From NCBI GenBank assembly GCA_017464765.1, contig JAFTYK010000039.1, forward strand, positions 1 to 64,000: a stretch of 64,000 nt of DNA, in the 5' to 3' direction. The position numbers and the translations under genes were made by a program. Below the pieces are notes generated by a model that was given only the letters and a program-made list of their open reading frames with translations, was not told the origin of the DNA and did not search any database. This DNA is from Ruminococcus sp. (lineage in GTDB: Bacteria; Bacillota; Clostridia; Oscillospirales; Acutalibacteraceae). Below, piece after piece: positions 49,936 through 59,004 of the stretch; within the stretch, counting starts at the first letter, position 1; every line of letters starts with the position of its first letter.

Positions 49936-50517
49936 ATGAACAGCCACTTTTTTGCAGTTATGTCAAGAATGAAATATATCAATCGTTGGGGATTGATGAA
50001 TAATACAAAAACTGAGAATATCAGCGAACATAGCCTGATGGTAGCTATGCTTTCACACGCTTTGGTTGTTATAAGTAACAAACGTTTTAACACAAATCTT
50101 AACGCAGAACACGCGGCTATGCTTGGTTTATATCACGATGCTTCTGAAATTATCACAGGGGATATGCCGACTCCGATAAAATATTTTAATCCTAAAATAA
50201 GCGAAGTATATAAGCAAATTGAAAGAGTAGCGGAAGAAAAACTTGTTTCATATCTTCCGAGTGATCTCAGAGATGAGTTTTCTTCTTTGCTGACTATTTC
50301 GGAAAAAGACAGCGAGTATGTTCCGTTTATCAAAGCCGCTGATAAACTTTCGGCACTGATTAAGTGTATCGAAGAGGAAAAAATCGGAAACAAGGAGTTT
50401 TCAAAAGCGCATACCTCAATTGAAACTGCGCTTGAGAATATGAATCTACCATGCGTACAAGCTTTTATGGAGGAATTCCTACCTTCATTTTCGCTTACTT
50501 TGGACGAACAGGACTAA
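49936..50517 (+). CDS. yfbR: HD-domain 5'-deoxynucleotidase (YfbR family)
   Basis: 193 residues from the ATG at 49936, with GGGGGGAA upstream; an upstream ATG at 49931 stops after two codons. HD-domain residues: ENISEHSLMVAMLSH, then LGLYHDASEIITGDMPTP (near 68) and FIKAADKLSALIKC (near 135). YfbR-type enzymes hydrolyse dNMPs to deoxynucleosides. A TATAAT at 49840-49845 is the likely -10 for its promoter; the -35 is unclear. Confidence 0.9.
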   Translation: MNSHFFAVMSRMKYINRWGLMNNTKTENISEHSLMVAMLSHALVVISNKRFNTNLNAEHAAMLGLYHDASEIITGDMPTPIKYFNPKISEVYKQIERVAEEKLVSYLPSDLRDEFSSLLTISEKDSEYVPFIKAADKLSALIKCIEEEKIGNKEFSKAHTSIETALENMNLPCVQAFMEEFLPSFSLTLDEQD

Positions 50518-50539
50518 ATAATTATAAAAATGGCACAAT

Positions 50540-50604
50540 ATATACGCTAAGATTTACATTGTTTCACAACAAGTTGTGAATATTTGTTGAATTTTGGCGT
50601 ATAT
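50540..50604 (+). promoter_or_regulatory. Nested dyads upstream of the LCP gene
   Basis: Inner perfect inverted repeat TTCACAAC-AA-GTTGTGAA (50563-50580), outer arms ATATACGC (50540-50547) and GCGTATAT (50597-50604). A TATAAT at 50639-50644 downstream is the probable -10. The inner dyad has the size and symmetry of a dimeric repressor site; it might also terminate yfbR, but no T-run is present. Confidence 0.5.
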
Positions 50605-50701
50605 TTCTATTTTAGAAAATTAATTGTATTTATTGATGTATAATATCAATGTTCTAATATGCGTAATTATGTGTTTTTACGCGTGAGGAAAGGTGATTTG
50701 T

Positions 50702-51838
50702 ATGGCTAAACAAAACGACAATTTTGTCGATATTAATTCCTCAAGCCAAGTAAACAAAGTATTTAAAAAGAAGAATACAAAAGGACGAGCTTTTCGAACC
50801 GTTGTTCTTATTATGTCTATAATTATGCTTATATTCGGTACAGGTATGGTTTACTACTATTCTGTACTTGATAGTCTTAACTATGAAGACATCGATAAGA
50901 CAAAGCCGTCTACTTCTGTAGATGGTAAGAATGACTCTGATACTGTAAAGAGTGAATCTCTGTTAGCTAACGAATACGTGCTTAATATTCTTCTTTTTGG
51001 ACAAGATGCTCACGGCAACGGTAAAGATGACTTTGGTCGAAGTGATACAATGATTCTTCTTTCGCTTGATAATCTCCATAAGAAGATAAAGCTTACTTCT
51101 TTCCAGCGTGATACTTATGTTTACATTCCGGGTTATGGCGACGGTAAGCTAAACTCAGCGTTTAGTTTAGGCGGAGTCCCGCTTGCTATCGAGATGGTCG
51201 AAGCTAACTTTGGTATTCAAGTTGATAAATACGCTTGTGTGGATTTTGACTCTTTCAGAAAGATTATCAATGTACTCGGCGGTGTTGATATGGAGCTTTC
51301 TATCGAAGAGATGGAATATATCAACGCTCAGATTGATGTAAATAATCAGCTCGGTAAAACTGAGTTTTTAGAGATAGATTATTCACAGGATCCACAGATT
51401 GCTCACCTTGATGGCTATCAGGCTTTGTGGTACGCAAGAAACCGTGGCGCAGAATCTCTTGGCGGTAATGCTAACTACAGCTTCTCTGGTGACGACTGGG
51501 ATAGAACTGAGCGTCAGCGTAAGCTTCTGGAAACAATTATGCTCAGCTTAAAGGAAGAAGCTTCTCTTACTGATATCGTTGAAATTGTTAATGAAATTGG
51601 TCCGCTTGTCACAACTAACCTGAAGAAAAGTGATATTACTTTCCTTGTTTCTAATTGTTTGACATATCTTAATTATGAAATGAAGGAACTTGCAATTCCT
51701 ACACAGCCTAACTGGTCTTACGGAAGAACTGATGATATGCAGTCAGTTATTGTAATTGATGATTGGGATCAGGTTCGTCTGGACCTCGCTTCATTTGTTT
51801 ACGAAGAACTTGTTAATTCAAACACAACAACACCTTAA
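50702..51838 (+). CDS. LytR-CpsA-Psr family glycopolymer ligase
   Basis: 378 residues from the ATG at 50702 (AAAGGTG six bases upstream). A cytosolic N-terminus of about 35 residues, one transmembrane helix (about 36-60, TVVLIMSIIMLIFGTGMVYY), then an extracellular LCP domain (about 98-340) with FGRSDTMILLSLD and SFQRDTYVYIPGYGDGKLNS, whose Arg and Asp residues hold the polyprenyl pyrophosphate. LCP enzymes attach teichoic acids or other glycopolymers to peptidoglycan. It matches the nearby GT2/LicD surface-glycan genes. Confidence 0.93.
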   Translation: MAKQNDNFVDINSSSQVNKVFKKKNTKGRAFRTVVLIMSIIMLIFGTGMVYYYSVLDSLNYEDIDKTKPSTSVDGKNDSDTVKSESLLANEYVLNILLFGQDAHGNGKDDFGRSDTMILLSLDNLHKKIKLTSFQRDTYVYIPGYGDGKLNSAFSLGGVPLAIEMVEANFGIQVDKYACVDFDSFRKIINVLGGVDMELSIEEMEYINAQIDVNNQLGKTEFLEIDYSQDPQIAHLDGYQALWYARNRGAESLGGNANYSFSGDDWDRTERQRKLLETIMLSLKEEASLTDIVEIVNEIGPLVTTNLKKSDITFLVSNCLTYLNYEMKELAIPTQPNWSYGRTDDMQSVIVIDDWDQVRLDLASFVYEELVNSNTTTP

Positions 51839-51856
51839 GTCACAACAAATAAAACT

Positions 51857-51887
51857 AAACCGCTGTGAAATATCACAGCGGTTTTTT
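51857..51887. terminator. Bidirectional terminator
   Basis: AAACCGCTGTGA / TCACAGCGGTTT 12-bp perfect stem, 4-base loop, T-run. It serves the LCP gene and the convergent amylase gene. Confidence 0.94.
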
Positions 51888-51896
51888 GTATCCCTG

Positions 51897-53534
51897 TCAG
51901 ATTTTTGTAAAGCGTCTGAGCTTTTTGCCGTCACGCTCGATTATTTCCCTGAACATATTGTATGGTCTAACCCAGAGTTCTTGTTCACCATATAATGCTC
52001 TGTAAATAACCATTTTGTCACAGGTTTCACTATCTTTAGCAAAGCCTACAACCTCGTACTCGTTGCCTTTGAAGTGTCTGTATTTTCCGAGTACAATTTC
52101 TTCTTCAATAAGGTTTTCTTCAACCTTTTTTGTGTTGGTTGCATTGGTCTTTATAGGCTCATCGTAAGGCTTTTCCTCAAAATCTATTGAGAAACTACCA
52201 TTGTTTGCGACAAGTATCATCGAGCTTTTTGGTGCAACATCGATACTAATATATCCATCACAGTTGTAATTTGTGTTGCCGTTTAGTACATCTGTCAGCA
52301 CACCGCTGAATTCTGAATTAAAACCAATGTTTCTTGTTTCATCACTCTGGTTGAGTAATACAAAAACGCTCTGCTCATCATTTTTTATTGAGTAGCATAA
52401 ATGCTCAAGCTGAATGTTTTCGTTTTTGTATCTGCCGTTTTTGAGTGCAGAAAGAGTATGCTTGATTTTTGAAAGCTTTTTGATGTGGTTAAAAAGCTCA
52501 AAATTCGGATTTTCGATTTCTCCTAAATTAAGACAAGGTCTTAAATCGTAGTCACAATAAGCTGTTCTTGTACCTTTGATACCGAATTCACTGCCGTAGT
52601 AAATCGACGGAGCGCCCGGCATAGTGAACATCATTGTGTGAACGTTATTGAGAAGTCTTTCGTCTCTTAATGAACTTGCGATTCTGTTAACATCGTGATT
52701 ATCAACAAAGTTATACAGATAAAGATTCTTATAAATTCCGTAGTTGCCAAATTCTCTTTCCATTGAGTGAGCAAACTCAAAGTAGTTTCTGTCATTATGA
52801 CAAGAGAACAAGGCTTTATATGCTTCGTAATTTGTGACTGAGTCGAGTGTACCTTCGTTAGCCCAGCGGTTATAATCCCCGCTTGTGATTTCGCCGTAAA
52901 GCCAGAAATCAGGATTTTTGGACTTGCAGGTGTTACGAAGCTTTTTGAAGAATTCAAGATCAACGCAGTCAGCTGCATCTAATCTTAAACCATCAATTTT
53001 GAATTCATCAATCCAGTATTCAACTGCTTCTAACAGGTGAGATGCAACGTGTTCGTTCTGCAAATTGAGTTTTACAAGGTCGTAGTGACCTGCCCAGCCT
53101 TCGTATGAGAAGTTGTCACCTTTTGGACTTTGTCTGTCAAAGCGGACATTATAGAACCAGTTGCAGTATATTGAACCCATACCGTACTGCTGAATATCTT
53201 TGAAAGCAAAGAAATCTCTACCAACATGGTTGAAAACGCCGTCTAAAAGAACTCTGATACCATTCTGATGTAATGTATCACAAATCCTTTTAAATGATTC
53301 GTTGTCGCCAAGTCGGCAGTCTATCTTTTTGTAATCGATTGTATCATAACCATGTCGGCTACTCTCGAAAACAGGGTTAAACACAATTGCGTTTACACCG
53401 AGTTCTTTGAAGTGGTCGATAAAATCGTAAATCTTGTCAAGGCGGTAGGTAAGATTGCCGTCATTTTGTTTAGGTGCGCCACAAAATCCAAGTGGATAAA
53501 TGTTGTAGAACACCGCATCGTTAATCCAATTCAT
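51897..53534 (-). CDS. Cytosolic GH13 alpha-amylase-type enzyme fused to DUF1653
   Basis: 545 residues from the ATG at 53534 (AAGGGTGAT upstream); 27 further codons upstream are rejected. GH13 barrel at 1-400: region I GVFNHVG, nucleophile in DGLRLDAADC, acid in LYGEITSG, region IV FVDNHDVNR; a C-terminal beta domain follows. The last 64 residues (482-545) are a DUF1653 domain: LGKYRHFKGNEYEV, SETCDKMVIYRALYGE and LWVRPYNMF. There is no signal peptide, so it acts on imported maltodextrins. DUF1653 is usually a stand-alone protein of about 70-90 residues, so the fusion is unusual. Subfamily (cyclomaltodextrinase, neopullulanase or glucosidase) not settled. Confidence 0.9.
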   Translation of the reverse strand: MNWINDAVFYNIYPLGFCGAPKQNDGNLTYRLDKIYDFIDHFKELGVNAIVFNPVFESSRHGYDTIDYKKIDCRLGDNESFKRICDTLHQNGIRVLLDGVFNHVGRDFFAFKDIQQYGMGSIYCNWFYNVRFDRQSPKGDNFSYEGWAGHYDLVKLNLQNEHVASHLLEAVEYWIDEFKIDGLRLDAADCVDLEFFKKLRNTCKSKNPDFWLYGEITSGDYNRWANEGTLDSVTNYEAYKALFSCHNDRNYFEFAHSMEREFGNYGIYKNLYLYNFVDNHDVNRIASSLRDERLLNNVHTMMFTMPGAPSIYYGSEFGIKGTRTAYCDYDLRPCLNLGEIENPNFELFNHIKKLSKIKHTLSALKNGRYKNENIQLEHLCYSIKNDEQSVFVLLNQSDETRNIGFNSEFSGVLTDVLNGNTNYNCDGYISIDVAPKSSMILVANNGSFSIDFEEKPYDEPIKTNATNTKKVEENLIEEEIVLGKYRHFKGNEYEVVGFAKDSETCDKMVIYRALYGEQELWVRPYNMFREIIERDGKKLRRFTKI

Positions 53535-53657
53535 AGTTATCACCCTTTTCAATTTTGTATTGTACCATAGTTTTAATACTTTGGTCAAACATTTGTATTG
53601 AAAATGAAAATCCAATATGTTAAAATATCACTATTATTTTGAAAAGAGGTCTTTATT

Positions 53658-54116
53658 GTGGCTAATAATAGCGATAGAAATAAAATAGTAGAAACTAAAA
53701 AATCCAAAAGAATCCGTATTGTTATGGCGGTTTTATATTTTATAGAGGTAGTTTTAACAACATTTTCGTTTACCTGGATAGCTGATGAGAATGGAAATAT
53801 AAAAGAATTCACTGCGTTTGAGCTTGCTGTTCGTCCTGCGGGGTATGAAACAACCGAGCAGATTAAACTTGCTATACTTTTTGCTATTTTTATTATTTTT
53901 CCTCTTATATGTTTCTTTTTCTGCGTGCTTGATAAATCTAACAAGAAGAATGTTTTGAGCATAATTTGTTGCCTCACTTGTTCTTGTCTTATAACTTTCG
54001 GCATAGGAGCAACTATTGCTATGGGAGCTGTTGTTGCATTATTGCTTTATGTTCTTATTCTGTTTTTTACAACACAAAACCTGCTTCTTTCAGTAGCACC
54101 AAATAAAGAAGAGTAA
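53658..54116 (+). CDS. Three- to four-helix membrane protein, unknown
   Basis: 152 residues from the GTG at 53658, with AGAGGT seven bases upstream. A basic start of about 20 residues, helix 1 (about 21-42), a short extracytoplasmic part, then three helices in 65-145. No recognised motif. A terminator follows directly, so it is a single-gene unit between the convergent amylase region and the lipoprotein gene. Function unknown. Confidence 0.7.
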   Translation: MANNSDRNKIVETKKSKRIRIVMAVLYFIEVVLTTFSFTWIADENGNIKEFTAFELAVRPAGYETTEQIKLAILFAIFIIFPLICFFFCVLDKSNKKNVLSIICCLTCSCLITFGIGATIAMGAVVALLLYVLILFFTTQNLLLSVAPNKEE

Positions 54117-54138
54117 ACGTCGTTTATCGGCGTTTTTT
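54116..54138 (+). terminator. Terminator after the 152-residue membrane protein
   Basis: AACGTCG / CGGCGTT stem (one G-T wobble), 5-base loop, then TTTTTC. Confidence 0.75.
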
Positions 54139-54186
54139 CTTTTTCATATTATCGTTATCAGTTACATACTTTATATTGGTGATATT

Positions 54187-54546
54187 ATGAGAAAAAACAG
54201 ATTTCTTCCTTTGGCTATAGCTTTATGTTTGTTGAATTTCATTCTTTGTTCTTGTACACAGGTTGTTAAGAATAATGCTGATGAATTGAAAATGGGAGAG
54301 TGGCACGCTTCTTTAGATAATGAGAGCGAAATTACACTCTCGTTTATTGATGATTTAGCAACGCTTGAAGTAACCAACAAAGACTCAGAATCTGTATGTA
54401 TAAGTGGTTTGAGTGAAGTGTCTGATACTGACTTTGTTATTCACGACAATAAAACTCAAATGCCTTTTGCTTTTTCTTATATCGTGCATTTTGACAGAGT
54501 TGAAATCATTTATGAAGAAAATACTGTATCATTATACAAATCGTGA
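54187..54546 (+). CDS. Small lipoprotein, unknown
   Basis: 119 residues. Signal peptide with lipobox FILCSC (cysteine near residue 23; a second Cys is at 21), so Lgt at 836 would lipidate it. The mature part has about 95 residues of beta-rich, acidic sequence (EITLSFIDDLATLEVTN). No family recognised. Start ATG follows TTGGTGATATT. Downstream is the pflB regulatory region. Confidence 0.72.
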   Translation: MRKNRFLPLAIALCLLNFILCSCTQVVKNNADELKMGEWHASLDNESEITLSFIDDLATLEVTNKDSESVCISGLSEVSDTDFVIHDNKTQMPFAFSYIVHFDRVEIIYEENTVSLYKS

Positions 54547-54575
54547 TTTTACCACAACATTTTGTGTTTCCTTTG

Positions 54576-54604
54576 TTGACAAAACAAATATCTTGTAGTA
54601 GTAT
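54576..54604 (+). promoter_or_regulatory. Promoter of pflB-pflA with an overlapping dyad
   Basis: TTGACA at 54576-54581, 17-base spacer, TAGTAT at 54599-54604. TTTGTT at 54573-54578 and AACAAA at 54583-54588 flank the -35 as an inverted repeat, of Rex-operator type (TTGTTAAnnnnTTAACAA) but imperfect. Confidence 0.7.
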
Positions 54605-54616
54605 ATGTATGAACAC

Positions 54617-54690
54617 TTATGCAACTGACGGATGTAAGCGAAATAACGCAAGGAAGCATGGGTGCATTATAGCCGACCGTCTGGGCAGTT
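54617..54690 (+). promoter_or_regulatory. ZTP riboswitch (pfl motif) upstream of pflB
   Basis: GCAACTGACGG (54621-54631), then GCAAGGAAGCATGGGTGC and CCGACCGTCTGGGCAG (54673-54688). GACGG can pair with CCGTC, and CTGGGCA is the conserved 3' block of the pfl motif. The aptamer senses ZMP/ZTP, a marker of low 10-formyl-THF. The last bases of the aptamer are also the 5' arm of the terminator below, as in known ZTP switches. Confidence 0.82.
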
Positions 54691-54715
54691 CGCTTTTAAA
54701 GTGAATTGCCCTTTT
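54683..54715 (+). terminator. Terminator of the ZTP riboswitch
   Basis: GGGCAGTTCGCTT pairs with AAGTGAATTGCCC (with mismatches and wobbles) and is followed by TTTTCTTAT. It shares GGGCAG with the aptamer, so ligand binding should prevent termination. Confidence 0.85.
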
Positions 54716-54749
54716 CTTATATACAAGAATAAAGTTAGGAGGAATTATT

Positions 54750-56981
54750 ATGGAACATAAGAATTGGGAAGGTTTTAAAAGTGGCGTATGGTGTAATGAA
54801 ATCAACGTCCGCGATTTTATCCAGACTAACTACAAACAGTACGAAGGAGATAGTAGCTTTCTAAGTGGTCCTACACAGCGTACTAATGAACTTATGAAGA
54901 AGGTTGAATCGCTGTTTGCGCTTGAGCGTCAGTACGGCGGTGTCCTTGATATTGACACAGCTACTGCATCATCTCTTACAAGTTATACTCCTGGTTATAT
55001 CGATAAGGATAACGAAATTATCGTTGGTTTACAGACTAATCGACCACTCAAACGAGGAGTCAATCCGTTTAATGGTATTCGTATGGCTCGACAGGCTTGT
55101 AAAGCTTACGGTTATGAGCTGAGTGAAAAGATTGAAGATGAGTTTAAATATAGAACTACACACAACGATGGTGTTTTCAGAGCTTATACAGATGAAATGC
55201 GTGCAGCTAGAAAGTGCCACGTTATCACAGGTCTACCTGATGCGTATGGTAGAGGTAGAATCATTGGTGACTATCGTAGAGTAGCGCTTTATGGTGTGGA
55301 CAAGCTTATTGAAGAGAAAAAGAAGGACAAAGCTGAGCTTTCTACAGGTACTCTTAATACCGAACATATTCGTCTTTATGAGGAACTTTTCCAACAGATT
55401 ACTTTTTTAGGGTTTATGAAGGAAATGGCTCTATCATACGGATATGATATTTCTCAGCCTGCAAGTAATGCTAAAGAAGCTATCCAGTGGACATATTTTG
55501 CTTACCTTGCAGCTATTAAGGAGCAGAACGGTGCTGCTATGTCTTTGGGAAGAGTTAGCACATTCTTTGATATTTATATCGAGCGTGATTTACAAAACGG
55601 AACACTTACCGAAGAGGGCGCACAGGAGCTTATGGACGATTTTGTTATTAAGCTTAGAATGGCTAGAATGCTCCGTACACCTGAATACAACGAATTATTC
55701 GGTGGTGACCCAATGTGGATTACAGAAGCATTGGGTGGTATGGGTGAAGATGGTAGAACTTTAGTATCTAAGAATACTTACCGTATGCTTAATACTCTTT
55801 ATACTTTGGGTTCTTCACCTGAGCCAAACCTCACTGTACTTTGGAGTGAGAAACTCCCTGCAAGCTTCAAGAAGTTCTGTGCTAAGGTATCAGCAGATAC
55901 TGACTCTATCCAGTACGAAAACGACGATCTTATGCGTTCAATTTATGGCGATGATTATGCTATTGCTTGTTGCGTATCAGCTATGAAGGTCGGTAAGCAG
56001 ATGCAGTTCTTCGGAGCAAGATGTAACCTTGCCAAGCTTCTGCTCATAGCTATTAACGGTGGATATGATACAACAAGTGGTATGCACATCGGTCCTCAGA
56101 TGTCTGTTATGAATACAGAAAAGCTTGATTATGCCGAGGTTATGGAGAGATTTGACGTTTATATAAAGTGGCTTTCTAATCTCTACGTTAATACAATGAA
56201 CGTTATCCATTATATGCACGATAAGTACGCTTACGAAAAGACACAAATGGCGCTTCACGATACAACTGTTGAACGTTTTATGGCTTTTGGTATCGCAGGT
56301 CTTTCTGTAGTTACAGACTCACTTAGTGCTATCAAGTACGCTGATGTTCACCCTGTATTTGATGAGAATGGCTATATTGTTAACTTTAACACAGTAGGCG
56401 ATTTCCCTAAATACGGTAACGATGATGATAGGGTAGACCTTATCGCTAAAGATATGGCTCATAAAGTTATCTCAGAACTTAGAGAAACTCCGACATATAG
56501 AAAAGCTATTCATACTCTGTCTGTACTTACAATCACATCTAACGTAATGTATGGTAAACACACAGGCGCAACTCCTGATGGTAGAGAAGCAGGCTCACCT
56601 TTCGCTCCGGGTGCAAATCCTATGCATAATCGTGAGGAAAATGGTGCTTTAGCATCGCTGAACTCTGTTGCTAAAATCAGTTACGATGATTGCAGAGACG
56701 GTATTTCAAATACATTCTCTATCACACCTGAAGCTTTAGGCAGAACAGACGAAGAACGTATCGATAACCTCGTATCTGTACTTGATGGATATTTCGCTAA
56801 AAACGCACACCATATCAATGTTAATGTTCTTAACCGTGAGACACTCATGGAAGCTTATGAAAATCCTGAAGCTTATCCAAATCTTACTATCCGTGTATCA
56901 GGTTACGCAGTTAACTTCCATAAGCTTTCTAAAGAACAGCAGCGTGAGGTTATCAGCCGTACTTTCCATATGGCACTATGA
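54750..56981 (+). CDS. pflB: Pyruvate formate-lyase
   Basis: 743 residues. Converts pyruvate and CoA to formate and acetyl-CoA with a glycyl radical. Active-site cysteine pair in [10 protein letters not shown] (near 410); glycyl radical site in the [13 protein letters not shown] block (near 716, Gly of SGYA). The [21 protein letters not shown] block near 610 is the usual PflB segment. Ribosome site GGAGG. Operon with pflA, overlapping by 4 bases. The ZTP riboswitch ties it to one-carbon state, since formate feeds 10-formyl-THF synthesis. Confidence 0.98.
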   Translation: MEHKNWEGFKSGVWCNEINVRDFIQTNYKQYEGDSSFLSGPTQRTNELMKKVESLFALERQYGGVLDIDTATASSLTSYTPGYIDKDNEIIVGLQTNRPLKRGVNPFNGIRMARQACKAYGYELSEKIEDEFKYRTTHNDGVFRAYTDEMRAARKCHVITGLPDAYGRGRIIGDYRRVALYGVDKLIEEKKKDKAELSTGTLNTEHIRLYEELFQQITFLGFMKEMALSYGYDISQPASNAKEAIQWTYFAYLAAIKEQNGAAMSLGRVSTFFDIYIERDLQNGTLTEEGAQELMDDFVIKLRMARMLRTPEYNELFGGDPMWITEALGGMGEDGRTLVSKNTYRMLNTLYTLGSSPEPNLTVLWSEKLPASFKKFCAKVSADTDSIQYENDDLMRSIYGDDYAIACCVSAMKVGKQMQFFGARCNLAKLLLIAINGGYDTTSGMHIGPQMSVMNTEKLDYAEVMERFDVYIKWLSNLYVNTMNVIHYMHDKYAYEKTQMALHDTTVERFMAFGIAGLSVVTDSLSAIKYADVHPVFDENGYIVNFNTVGDFPKYGNDDDRVDLIAKDMAHKVISELRETPTYRKAIHTLSVLTITSNVMYGKHTGATPDGREAGSPFAPGANPMHNREENGALASLNSVAKISYDDCRDGISNTFSITPEALGRTDEERIDNLVSVLDGYFAKNAHHINVNVLNRETLMEAYENPEAYPNLTIRVSGYAVNFHKLSKEQQREVISRTFHMAL

Positions 56982-57697
56982 GTGAAGTAAAAGGTAGAGT
57001 CCATTCTATCCAGAGTATGGGAACTGTTGATGGTCCGGGCGTACGTTTTGTGGTGTTTATGCAGGGGTGCAACCTGAGATGTAAATGTTGTCATAATCCC
57101 GACACTTGGGATTATAGCGATGGCACCGAGTATACAGCTTCTGAAATTGTCGAGAAAGCTTCGCACTATAAAGAGTATTTTGGTGAAAAAGGTGGAATCA
57201 CTCTTTCTGGAGGAGAGCCGATTTTACAGGCAAAGTTTGCAAAGGAAGTGTTCACACTTTGTCATGAAAACGGCATCAACACTTGTCTTGATACATCAGG
57301 AAGTTTTCTTAACGATGATGTGAAATCACTCTTGAATACTACAGATAGAGCTTTGCTCGATATTAAGTATACAGATGATAAATCTTATGTTGAAAATGTC
57401 GGTTGCCATTTATCGCCTGTTCTGGAGTTCTTAAGCTATCTTGATAATAAGGGGATTCCTACAACCTTGAGGCAGGTTGTTATTCCTACAATCAACGATA
57501 ACGAGGAAAATATATTGAAGCTCAAAGCTATTGCTGATGCTCACAAATGTGTAGATAAAATCGAACTTTTACCGTTTAAGAACATCTGCAAGGTGAAATA
57601 TGACAAAATGGGGATTGACTTTCCGTTTGACCATATTAGACCTGCTGATAACAGCGATATAAAAAACTTGCAACAGCATATTCTCAGCTACATATGA
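56978..57697 (+). CDS. pflA: Pyruvate formate-lyase activating enzyme
   Basis: 239 residues, radical SAM enzyme that creates the glycyl radical on PflB. The cluster motif CNLRCKCC (near 30) gives the CxxxCxxC cysteines; TLSGGEPIL is the SAM-binding glycine motif, and LDTSGS and LLDIKYTDD follow. The ATG overlaps the pflB stop codon, so expression is coupled. Confidence 0.97.
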   Translation: MSEVKGRVHSIQSMGTVDGPGVRFVVFMQGCNLRCKCCHNPDTWDYSDGTEYTASEIVEKASHYKEYFGEKGGITLSGGEPILQAKFAKEVFTLCHENGINTCLDTSGSFLNDDVKSLLNTTDRALLDIKYTDDKSYVENVGCHLSPVLEFLSYLDNKGIPTTLRQVVIPTINDNEENILKLKAIADAHKCVDKIELLPFKNICKVKYDKMGIDFPFDHIRPADNSDIKNLQQHILSYI

Positions 57698-57721
57698 TAA
57701 CTGAATAATAAAATACTACTA

Positions 57722-57757
57722 ACAGCGAACTTGTGTGAAAAGTTCGCTGTTTTTTTC
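57722..57757 (+). terminator. Terminator after pflA
   Basis: ACAGCGAACTT / AAGTTCGCTGT 11-bp perfect stem, 7-base loop, T-run. Confidence 0.95.
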
Positions 57758-57847
57758 TGCCTTTTTATTGCTATTGTGATGCTATTATGATATAATAATA
57801 GCCGATTATGGGGAAGTACGAGTTTTTCTAAAAAGGAGATGGGTTTC

Positions 57848-58360
57848 GTGGTTGTTTTAGGCATCGATCCAGGCTACGCTATAGTCGGTTGGGGAGTTAT
57901 CGAATTTAACGGTAATAGCTATATGCCTAAAGCTTTTGGTAGTATCACCACTGAAGCTCATACCGACTTTAATTTACGACTCGAACTCATCTATAATGAT
58001 ATGATAACTATCCTGAAGAAATATAAGCCCGATGCTTTATCGATTGAAAAGCTGTACTTTACTACCAATGTTACTACGGCTATTTTAGTTGCACAGGCGA
58101 GAGGAGTTATTCTTTTAGCAGCGCAACAGTGTGGGGTTAAAGTCTTTGAATACACCCCACTTCAGGTTAAAGTAGCGGTAACAGGCTACGGAAAAGCAAA
58201 AAAACCACAGGTTATGGAAATGACCAGACGACTTCTTCATCTGAAAGAAGTTCCAAAACCCGATGATACAGCCGACGCTTTGGCTATCGCTATTACTCAT
58301 ACGCACGCTGCGGGGACACAACTTCGCAGAGATTTACTAAACGGAGGTGTTAAGCTATGA
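57848..58360 (+). CDS. ruvC: Crossover junction endodeoxyribonuclease RuvC
   Basis: 170 residues from the GTG at 57848, with AAGGAG (57833-57838) nine bases upstream; an ATG at 57839 directly abuts that site. VLGIDPGYAIVGWGVIEF holds the first catalytic Asp, SIEKLYFTTN the Glu, and KPDDTADALAIAITH the last two acidic residues. Resolves Holliday junctions. First in a ruvC-ruvA-ruvB block, overlapping ruvA by 4 bases. Confidence 0.96.
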   Translation: MVVLGIDPGYAIVGWGVIEFNGNSYMPKAFGSITTEAHTDFNLRLELIYNDMITILKKYKPDALSIEKLYFTTNVTTAILVAQARGVILLAAQQCGVKVFEYTPLQVKVAVTGYGKAKKPQVMEMTRRLLHLKEVPKPDDTADALAIAITHTHAAGTQLRRDLLNGGVKL

Positions 58361-58950
58361 TTTACTCTGTAAAAGGCACTGTTATTCATATTGAATCAGG
58401 CTTTGCAGTTGTTGAGTGTAACGGTATTGGTTATAAAATCAATACTACATTAACTACTCAAAGAGAGTTAAAAATCAACTCTATCGCAACTTTGTTCACT
58501 TATATGAATGTGCGTGAAGATGCAGTCGAACTTTTTGGTTTTTATTCAAAAGGCGAGCTTTCTACCTTCAAAATGCTTATTTCCATTTCCGGTGTAGGAC
58601 CAAAAGTAGCTCTTGCTATTTTGTCTGAGCTTTCAAGTGAGCAGATTGCTCTTTCTGTATCAGCAGGAGATTATAAAACATTGACCAGAGCTTCTGGTGT
58701 AGGCCCTAAACTTGCTCAAAGAATTGTTTTAGAGCTTAAGGATAAAATCAAGGGTATATCCACTGAGAGTGCCGAAGGTGTTGTCACCAAAGGCTCAGTT
58801 ATCGCTGACACAGGAAATATTCCAAAAGCGGTTCAGGCTCTCGCTGTACTGGGATATAGTGCTGCTGATGTTACCCCTGTGCTTTCTAAACTTGATCCGA
58901 GCTTAACTGTTGAACAGCTCATTTCTGCAACACTGAGACAAATGGGATAA
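58357..58950 (+). CDS. ruvA: Holliday junction helicase subunit RuvA
   Basis: 197 residues: N-terminal OB fold (1-62), HhH domain (about 65-140) with ISGVGPKVALAIL and ASGVGPKLAQRIVLELKDKI, and a C-terminal UBA-like domain (about 150-197) that binds RuvB. Binds four-way junctions and recruits RuvB. The ATG overlaps the ruvC stop. Confidence 0.97.
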   Translation: MIYSVKGTVIHIESGFAVVECNGIGYKINTTLTTQRELKINSIATLFTYMNVREDAVELFGFYSKGELSTFKMLISISGVGPKVALAILSELSSEQIALSVSAGDYKTLTRASGVGPKLAQRIVLELKDKIKGISTESAEGVVTKGSVIADTGNIPKAVQALAVLGYSAADVTPVLSKLDPSLTVEQLISATLRQMG

Positions 58951-59004
58951 TTCTTATTTAGAACAAAAGAGAAATATACCTTTTTGTGAAAGGATAATAT
59001 ATTT

